From Bacillota bacterium (lineage in GTDB: Bacteria; Bacillota; Clostridia; Lachnospirales; Lachnospiraceae), in the NCBI GenBank assembly GCA_023411225.1, contig JAEYPA010000059.1, forward strand, positions 1 to 45,770: a stretch of 45,770 nt of DNA, written 5' to 3'. Shown one piece after another: positions 39,919 through 45,770 of the stretch (its first letter is position 1; each line of letters opens with the position of its first letter). A program made the translations under genes and the position numbers. The notes beneath the pieces were generated by a model. The model worked only from the letters and a program-made list of their open reading frames with translations. It had not been told where the DNA came from and did not search any database.

Positions 39919-40680
39919 ATGCTTGCAGTTGAAAGAAGAAATCTAATTCTTGACAAAATACAGGAGAATGGAAAGGTTATTGTCAATGAATTAAGTAAAG
40001 AATTTGATGTTTCAGAAGAAACCATTCGAAGGGACTTGGAAAAACTATCTGATGAAGGACATGTTATTAAAAGTTATGGCGGTGCAGTTATTAATGATAA
40101 GAGTAGCATTGATTTACCTTTTAATGTACGTAAGAAATCCAATCCACAGGGGAAACAGAAAATTGCGCAACTTGTTAAAAGAGAAATATCAGATGACGAC
40201 CATATCATTCTAGATGCTTCGACAACTGCTGTATTTATAGCCAAGGATATAAAAGAAAAGAAACACTTGACTGTAATAACTAACTCCATTGAAATTCTGT
40301 TGGAGCTTTCCGACGTGCAAGGATGGGATATTATCTCTACCGGAGGCAATCTGGATGCTAAAAGCATGGCATTAGTAGGAAAGAAAGTAAATGATCATTT
40401 GAGATGTTACAATGCAGATAAAGTGTTCTTCTCATGTAAGGGCATTGCTTACGATAAAGGTGTCACGGATAGTAATTGTGAAATTGGGAACATAAAACAG
40501 GAGATGATTGCTTCTGCAAACAAAGTGTACCTTGTTATAGATTCATCTAAGTTTGGACAAGTCGCTTTTTCACAAATATGCAGTATAACTAAGATAAATG
40601 TTATTATTACTGATAAAAAGCCTACTCAGCAGTGGCTTGATACCTTTGAACAACTTGGAATTGAATGTATATATGCCTGA
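39919..40680 (+). CDS. DeoR/GlpR-family transcriptional regulator
   Basis: A 253-aa repressor. The N-terminal winged helix-turn-helix is NELSKEFDVSEETIRRDLEKL, and the C-terminal sugar-phosphate-sensing ISOCOT domain includes ILDASTTAVFIAKDI, NSIEILLEL and SCKGIAYDKGVTD. Members typically respond to phosphorylated sugars; here fuculose-1-P or rhamnulose-1-P or DHAP would be logical. I chose the ATG at 39919, following GGAGGGG, which drops six codons of the longest frame. It lies between the shell/enzyme genes and the dehydratase genes, all on one strand, and probably controls the locus. Confidence 0.9.
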   Translation: MLAVERRNLILDKIQENGKVIVNELSKEFDVSEETIRRDLEKLSDEGHVIKSYGGAVINDKSSIDLPFNVRKKSNPQGKQKIAQLVKREISDDDHIILDASTTAVFIAKDIKEKKHLTVITNSIEILLELSDVQGWDIISTGGNLDAKSMALVGKKVNDHLRCYNADKVFFSCKGIAYDKGVTDSNCEIGNIKQEMIASANKVYLVIDSSKFGQVAFSQICSITKINVIITDKKPTQQWLDTFEQLGIECIYA

Positions 40681-40736
40681 TAAGTGAATTGTTGTACCTG
40701 TTAATTTTTCAGAAAGAATTAGAAATGGAGATTATT

Positions 40737-43268
40737 ATGAATATATATAACAGTACTCCAGTTCCTAAGACGGAACGAATCACTAAATTAGTGAAAGATT
40801 TATTCAAAAATATGCCCGAAATAGAAGCGGCAAGAGCAGAGTTGATTACGGAATCCTACAAAGAGACAGAAGGCTTGCCTGAAATCAAACGTAAAGCTCT
40901 TGGCTTTCAGCATATCCTTGAGAATATTCCAATTATCATCCGGGATGATGAGCTGATTGTTGGAAGTTCGACAATAGCTCCAAGAGGCTGTCAGACGTTT
41001 CCTGAGTTCTCTTATGAATGGTTAGAAGATGAATTCGATACCATTGAGCACAGATCAGCAGATCCATTTTATATATCAGAGGATACAAAGAAAAGATTAA
41101 AAAAAGCAAATGCATACTGGAAGGGTAAGACAACCAACCAACTGGCATTAGAATATATGGCTCCTGAAGCAATTCGGGCTATGGAACATAATATTTTTAC
41201 TCCAGGTAACTACCTTTATAATGGTATTGGACATGTGACAGTACAATACCAAAAGGTTATGAAAGTTGGACTTAATGGAATCATTAAGGAAGCAGAAGAG
41301 GAAATGATGACCTGCCAGTTTGGTGATGCTGACTATGTTAATAAAATGGCATTTCTTGAGTCAGTAGTGATTTCATGTAAGGCAGTCATAGACTATAGTA
41401 AAAGATATAGTAAGCTGGCCAATGAGATGGCACAAAAAGAGAAGGATGCAAAAAGAAAAACGGAATTATTACATATTTCAACTATATGTGATAACGTTCC
41501 TGAACATCCTGCTTCCAGCTTTGAGGAAGCTTGCCAGACTTTTTGGTTTATACAACAAGTGTTACAAATCGAATCTAGTGGTCATTCTATATCTCCAGGA
41601 AGATTTGATCAGTACATGTATCCTTATTATAAAAAGGATCTACAAGAGGGTAGACTTACAAGAGAGTATGCTCAAGAATTGTTGGATTGTATATGGATAA
41701 AGCTAAATGATCTGAATAAAGTGAGAGATGAAGCAAGTGCAGAAGGCTTTGCGGGTTATTCTTTGTTCCAGAACCTAATTGTAGGCGGACAGACTGTGGA
41801 TGGAAGAGATGCAACAAATGATTTATCATTTATGTGTATAGATGCATCCAAACAAGTTTTTTTACCTCAGCCATCCTTATCTATTCGTGTGTGGAATGGC
41901 TCTTCACAGGATTTACTTTTACGTGCAGCAGAGCTTACTAGAACAGGAATCGGTTTTCCAGCATACTATAACGATGAAATTATTATTCCAGCATTATTAA
42001 AGCGAGGCTTATCCCTAGAGGATGCCAGGGACTACAATATCATCGGCTGTGTGGAACCACAGAAGGCAGGTAAAACGGAAGGCTGGCATGACGCAGCGTT
42101 TTTTAATATGTGCCGTCCTCTTGAGATGGTATTCTCCAATGGATATGACCAGGGGAAAGAAGCGAGTATACATACTGGTAGTGTAGAAGAATTTAAGAGC
42201 TTTGAAGAGTTCTGTGATGCTTATAGGAAACAGATGGCTTACAATATATCATTAATGGTAAATGCCAATAATGCCATAGATATGGCTCATAGTACTCGCT
42301 GCCCACTCCCATTTGAATCCTGTCTGATTGACGACTGTATCAAACGAGGAAAATCTGCTCAGGAAGGTGGAGCTGTCTATAATTTCACTGGCCCACAGGG
42401 GTTTGGCATTGCCAATGTTGCGGATTCTATGTATACGATCAGAAAACTTGTCTACGAAGATAAAAAGATTACAATGGGTGAATTGAAAAAAGCATTGGAA
42501 ATGAACTTTGGTAAGGGCTTTGATACTATTACAGCTCAGGAAATTGCTCTTCAGGTGGCGGACACACTGAAAGCTCAGGGCAAAGAAGTTACCTCAGATA
42601 TCATAAAAATGACCATTAATAATGTACTTAATCTCTCTTTACCAGAGAAAGAAAAGGCTAGATATCAAGAAATCCTGAATATGATTGATGATCTTCCTAA
42701 GTTTGGAAATGACGTGGAAGAAGTTGATAATCTGGCAAGAGATGTTGCTTATGTGTATACAAAGACTGTAGAAAAGTTTAAAAACCCAAGAGGCGGTATC
42801 TTCCATGCTGGACTATATCCTGTATCCGCTAATGTTCCATTAGGAGCACAGACAGGAGCAACACCAGACGGTAGATTAGCACATACACCAGTAGCAGATG
42901 GGGTATCACCATCCTCCGGTAAAGATGTGAATGGACCTACAGCAGCCTGCAACTCTGTAGCTCGTCTAGATCACGAAATTGCAAGTAATGGAACCTTATT
43001 TAATATGAAAATGCATCCTTCTGCCATGAGTGGACAACATGGATTAGAGAATTTTGTTTCTCTCATTCGAGGATTTTTTGATCAAAAAGGTATGCATATG
43101 CAGTTTAATGTTGTTGATAAGGAAACATTGATAGATGCACAAAGACATCCTGAAAAATACAGCGGTTTGGTAGTAAGAGTAGCTGGTTACTCTGCATTAT
43201 TTACCACTTTGTCCAAGTCTTTGCAGGATGCTATCATACGAAGAACAGAACAAGGTGTCAACCGATAA
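40737..43268 (+). CDS. Glycyl radical B12-independent 1,2-propanediol dehydratase
   Basis: An 843-aa glycyl radical enzyme that dehydrates 1,2-propanediol to propionaldehyde. The thiyl cysteine is Cys438 in IIGCVEPQ, with Glu440 next to it, typical of glycerol/propanediol dehydratases rather than pyruvate formate-lyase (two adjacent cysteines) or choline lyase. The glycyl radical site is Gly817 in VRVAGYSALF. I chose the ATG at 40737 because GGAG lies six bases upstream; longer frames start without a ribosome site. The activase follows. The context (fuculose aldolase, shell genes) indicates propanediol from fucose or rhamnose as substrate. It is oxygen-sensitive by nature. Confidence 0.95.
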   Translation: MNIYNSTPVPKTERITKLVKDLFKNMPEIEAARAELITESYKETEGLPEIKRKALGFQHILENIPIIIRDDELIVGSSTIAPRGCQTFPEFSYEWLEDEFDTIEHRSADPFYISEDTKKRLKKANAYWKGKTTNQLALEYMAPEAIRAMEHNIFTPGNYLYNGIGHVTVQYQKVMKVGLNGIIKEAEEEMMTCQFGDADYVNKMAFLESVVISCKAVIDYSKRYSKLANEMAQKEKDAKRKTELLHISTICDNVPEHPASSFEEACQTFWFIQQVLQIESSGHSISPGRFDQYMYPYYKKDLQEGRLTREYAQELLDCIWIKLNDLNKVRDEASAEGFAGYSLFQNLIVGGQTVDGRDATNDLSFMCIDASKQVFLPQPSLSIRVWNGSSQDLLLRAAELTRTGIGFPAYYNDEIIIPALLKRGLSLEDARDYNIIGCVEPQKAGKTEGWHDAAFFNMCRPLEMVFSNGYDQGKEASIHTGSVEEFKSFEEFCDAYRKQMAYNISLMVNANNAIDMAHSTRCPLPFESCLIDDCIKRGKSAQEGGAVYNFTGPQGFGIANVADSMYTIRKLVYEDKKITMGELKKALEMNFGKGFDTITAQEIALQVADTLKAQGKEVTSDIIKMTINNVLNLSLPEKEKARYQEILNMIDDLPKFGNDVEEVDNLARDVAYVYTKTVEKFKNPRGGIFHAGLYPVSANVPLGAQTGATPDGRLAHTPVADGVSPSSGKDVNGPTAACNSVARLDHEIASNGTLFNMKMHPSAMSGQHGLENFVSLIRGFFDQKGMHMQFNVVDKETLIDAQRHPEKYSGLVVRVAGYSALFTTLSKSLQDAIIRRTEQGVNR

Positions 43269-43283
43269 TAAGAAGAAAAGAGT

Positions 43284-44087
43284 ATGCGAACTATGGATGA
43301 ATATTTAAATAGAACAGGACGAATATTTGATATACAACGCTATTCCATTCATGATGGGGTTGGCATTCGGACAATTGTGTTTCTAAAGGGGTGTGCCCTT
43401 CGATGCAAATGGTGTTGCAATCCTGAGTCTCAGGAATATGAGATTCAAACAATGATGGTTAATGGAAAGGCAAAGACTGTTGGCAGGGATGTAACGGTTC
43501 AAGAAGTTATGGATACGGTATCTCGTGATATTCCATATTACGGCCGTTCAGGAGGTGGCCTTACTTTGTCTGGAGGCGAAAGTCTGCTACAACCTGAATT
43601 TGCTGAAGGACTTTTGCATGCTGCCAAAGATATGGGGCTTAACACTGCTATGGAAAGTATGGGATACGCTGATTTTAATGTAATCAAGAAAATACTACCA
43701 TACCTCGATACGTATCTTTTGGATATTAAGCATATGAATCATGAGAAACATAGGCAATTTACTAGTAAAGATAATAAGCTAATGCTTGAAAATGCAAAAA
43801 AGATTGCCAATAGTAAAATGACAGAATTAGTGATTCGTGTTCCAGTGGTACCAGGTTTTAATGATACTAAGGAAGAAATAAGGGAGATTGCATTGTATGC
43901 AGATTCTCTCTTAGGAGTAAAGAAAATTCACCTCCTTCCTTATCATAATTTTGGAATAGGCAAATATGAAGGTCTTGGTAGAGAGTATCCTATGGGTAAT
44001 ATAAATGCACCTAGTGATGAAAGCATGCAGAGTTTTAAGGAAATGGTAGAAAAAGAAACCTCTTTAGAATGTATGATTGGAGGTTAA
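43284..44087 (+). CDS. Glycyl radical enzyme activase (radical SAM)
   Basis: A 267-aa radical SAM enzyme that installs the glycyl radical on the preceding dehydratase. The cluster motif is C-x3-C-x2-C at Cys37, Cys41 and Cys44 (GCALRCKWCCNPES), with YSIHDGVGIRTIVFLKGC before it and the SAM-binding GGGLTLSGGE after it. Unlike glycerol-dehydratase activase DhaB2 and similar enzymes, it lacks the cysteine-rich ferredoxin-like insertion: no cysteine occurs between residue 45 and the last few residues. It is therefore of the short PFL-activase type. It lies 15 bases after the dehydratase stop and ends the microcompartment locus. Confidence 0.93.
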   Translation: MRTMDEYLNRTGRIFDIQRYSIHDGVGIRTIVFLKGCALRCKWCCNPESQEYEIQTMMVNGKAKTVGRDVTVQEVMDTVSRDIPYYGRSGGGLTLSGGESLLQPEFAEGLLHAAKDMGLNTAMESMGYADFNVIKKILPYLDTYLLDIKHMNHEKHRQFTSKDNKLMLENAKKIANSKMTELVIRVPVVPGFNDTKEEIREIALYADSLLGVKKIHLLPYHNFGIGKYEGLGREYPMGNINAPSDESMQSFKEMVEKETSLECMIGG

Positions 44088-44243
44088 AGTAGAAAATGTG
44101 CAAGTTAGTAGCTTTGTTATCTGTAGGAATAGTTAAGAAGATTTCCTAAACAAGAAAACAGAGCTTTCTAATTATGTGGAGTGATTGTGAAACTTTCATT
44201 ATGGAATATATGAGAAAAGATTACATAGAAAAAGGGGAATAAC

Positions 44244-44798
44244 ATGAAAAAGAAATTATCCGAAATGTCCTTAGAAGAGTTGTGGCAGCTATTTCCCATT
44301 TTTCTTGTGGAACATAAGCCATATTGGAAGGATTGGTACACAGAAGAAGAAAATGAATTAAAGAAGATTCTTCCACCAAAAGAGATAGTCCATATCAATC
44401 ATATTGGAAGTACGGCTATAACGGGTATATGGGCAAAACCTATCATTGATATTCTTGTGGAGATTAGCTGTAATAGCGATATGCATGCTATAGAAGAGTT
44501 ACTATTACAAAATGGATTTTTAGTAATGAGTCATGGTGACGGAAGAGTCTCTCTTAATAAAGGATATTCAGAGGACGGATTTGAGGAAAAAGTATTCCAT
44601 CTGCATCTTAGGTATGAAGGAGATAATGATGAGATTTATTTTAGAGATTACTTGAATGAAAATCCTGCAATTGCAAAACAATACGAAGAATTGAAGTTAA
44701 ATTTATGGGAAAAATATAAATTTAACCGAGATGGATATACAGATGCTAAAACTGAATTTATATTAAAATATACTATATTAGCACGAAAAAACAAATAA
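44244..44798 (+). CDS. GrpB family protein (UPF0157)
   Basis: A 184-aa protein with the nucleotidyltransferase-like GrpB pattern: HINHIGSTAITGIWAKPIIDILVEI, then KVFHLHLRYEGDNDEIYFRDYL and a C-terminal KTEFILKYTILARK. The family may add nucleotides to an unknown acceptor; some members are fused to dephospho-CoA kinase. The N-terminal ~25 residues are an extra helical segment. GGGG precedes the ATG. It is unrelated to the microcompartment pathway as far as context shows. The 156-base gap before it contains a weak inverted repeat (TAGGAA/TTTCCTA) but no clear terminator. Confidence 0.8.
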   Translation: MKKKLSEMSLEELWQLFPIFLVEHKPYWKDWYTEEENELKKILPPKEIVHINHIGSTAITGIWAKPIIDILVEISCNSDMHAIEELLLQNGFLVMSHGDGRVSLNKGYSEDGFEEKVFHLHLRYEGDNDEIYFRDYLNENPAIAKQYEELKLNLWEKYKFNRDGYTDAKTEFILKYTILARKNK

Positions 44799-44808
44799 TA
44801 ATTATTAT

Positions 44809-44842
44809 GGAGCCAGTATTTTGTAAATACAGGCTCTTTTTA
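44809..44842 (+). terminator. Terminator after the grpB-like gene
   Basis: GGAGCCAGTATT (44809-44820) and AAATACAGGCTC pair with one mismatch-tolerant position and are followed by TTTTT. Confidence 0.75.
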
Positions 44843-44943
44843 TATATTAATACAAGAATGGTCCATATATACTTATTGTAACAGGTCGAAATATCGTATA
44901 TAATAATATATTGTAAATAATTATAGTATAATTGGAGGAAATC

Positions 44944-45770
44944 ATGAACATTATTGTAGTTGGCTGTGGAAAAGTTGGCCGCACATTAGCAGAGCAACTG
45001 ATCCAGGAAGGTCATGATATTTCTGTCATAGATATAGATAGTTCAGTTGTTGAAGAAATATCAAATACTTATGATGCTTTTGGGGTAGTCGGAAATGGTG
45101 CTATTTATAGTACCCAGAAAGAGGCTGGAGTTGAACAGGCTAATTTGTTAATAGCGGTTACTGGATCAGATGAGTTGAATCTTCTTTGTTGTCTGATTGC
45201 ACGAAAGGCAGGAAACTGTAAAACAATCGCTAGAGTGCGTAATCCTGTTTATTATGAGGAAATAGGATTTATTAAGGAAGAATTAGGTTTGTCTATGGTT
45301 ATTAATCCAGAGTATGAATCAGCCTGTGAAATTGCGCGTTTACTTCGTTTTCCATCGGCAATTGACATAAATATATTTCATAAAGGGCGAGTTGAATTAC
45401 TAAACGTAAAAGTTGAGGAAGGTTCTATCCTTCATAACTTGAGTGTCAAAGAGATTCATTCCAAATTAAAATGCGATATTCTTATATGTACAGTGGAACG
45501 AGAAAAAGAGGTTATTATACCAAATGGTGATTTTGTTATTCAGGAAAGGGATATCGTATCCATAATTGCACCTCATAAAAAAGCAATTGAATTCTTTACG
45601 AAGATTGGAGTATTACACAGTTCGGTTAAGAACACTATGTTAATTGGTGGTGGAGATATCTCGTATTATCTAGCACAACTGCTGGAAAAATCAGGTGTCA
45701 ATGTAAAAATTATTGAGGATAACAGAAAACGATGTGAAAAGCTGATCGAGCTTTTACCTAAGACAATGGT
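44944..45770 (+). CDS. trkA: Trk potassium uptake regulatory protein TrkA, N-terminal part
   Basis: The frame opens with ATG after TTGGAGGAAATC and stays open to the window edge (275 codons), so it is truncated by the window. The first RCK_N Rossmann domain starts MNIIVVGCGKVGRTLAEQLI, with the acidic DIDSS ending the second strand. A TrkA_C domain (INIFHKGRVELLNVKVEEGS) follows, and a second RCK_N domain begins at MLIGGGDISYYLAQLLEK. This double layout is TrkA, the NAD/ATP-binding cytosolic subunit gating TrkH/TrkG potassium channels. A trkH gene probably follows outside the window. Confidence 0.92.
   Translation, partial: MNIIVVGCGKVGRTLAEQLIQEGHDISVIDIDSSVVEEISNTYDAFGVVGNGAIYSTQKEAGVEQANLLIAVTGSDELNLLCCLIARKAGNCKTIARVRNPVYYEEIGFIKEELGLSMVINPEYESACEIARLLRFPSAIDINIFHKGRVELLNVKVEEGSILHNLSVKEIHSKLKCDILICTVEREKEVIIPNGDFVIQERDIVSIIAPHKKAIEFFTKIGVLHSSVKNTMLIGGGDISYYLAQLLEKSGVNVKIIEDNRKRCEKLIELLPKTM

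Overview
The window is AT-rich, low-GC Gram-positive DNA. Strong AGGAGG-type ribosome sites, a T-box leader, Lachnospiraceae-type proteins and a glycyl-radical fucose/rhamnose microcompartment locus point to a plant-polysaccharide-degrading clostridium close to Lachnoclostridium (Clostridium) phytofermentans. The species name is an inference from gene content, not a database match.

Layout. 0-4.1 kb: the tail of a cysteine desulfurase, a TtcA-like PP-loop ATPase, a PfkB sugar kinase, then HPr and enzyme I of the PTS with no sugar-specific EII nearby. 4.2-7.4 kb: a T-box-controlled tyrosyl-tRNA synthetase, a 3' remnant of an amidohydrolase gene, and glyA. 7.4-17.2 kb: a DUF6512 membrane protein (minus), a YesM/YesN-type two-component system, a sugar ABC transporter (lipoprotein plus two permeases) and a GH31 alpha-glycosidase forming an oligosaccharide-use cluster, then tspO (minus). 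17.3-23.9 kb: a PlsC-like acyltransferase, a LUD-domain protein (minus), topoisomerase III, a left-handed beta-helix protein, and a NifU-like/GGGtGRT pair. 23.9-26.3 kb: an apparently inserted segment carrying an OLD-family ATPase/TOPRIM nuclease gene split at a TTTAAAG heptamer. 26.4-28.5 kb: amtB-glnK (minus) behind a structured leader. 28.7-30.6 kb: small proteins and a ParA ATPase with a 72-aa partner.

30.8-44.1 kb is the centrepiece, a continuous same-strand bacterial microcompartment locus: EutS/PduU shell, PduV GTPase, fuculose-1-phosphate aldolase, GlcG/PduO-C protein, PduP aldehyde dehydrogenase, zinc alcohol dehydrogenase, four single-domain shell proteins, PduL, EutN vertex protein, PduS, PduT, a DeoR regulator, a B12-independent propanediol dehydratase (glycyl radical enzyme) and its activase. 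Together they would cleave fuculose- or rhamnulose-1-phosphate to lactaldehyde, reduce it to 1,2-propanediol, dehydrate that to propionaldehyde inside the shell, and dismutate it to propanol and propionyl-phosphate. GrpB and the start of trkA close the window.

Less obvious signals: (i) the OLD-gene segment is flanked by a duplicated 3' end of the GGGtGRT gene and by shared ACTCCTAC-containing sequence; (ii) the amtB-glnK leader has two terminators, each overlapped by a hexaloop hairpin with A1 and G4, as in ANTAR-controlled leaders; (iii) a 3' scrap of tspO and a shared palindromic element link the DUF6512 and tspO loci 9 kb apart; (iv) the ParA pair next to the microcompartment locus has a promoter nearly identical to that locus's promoter, suggesting a positioning system.
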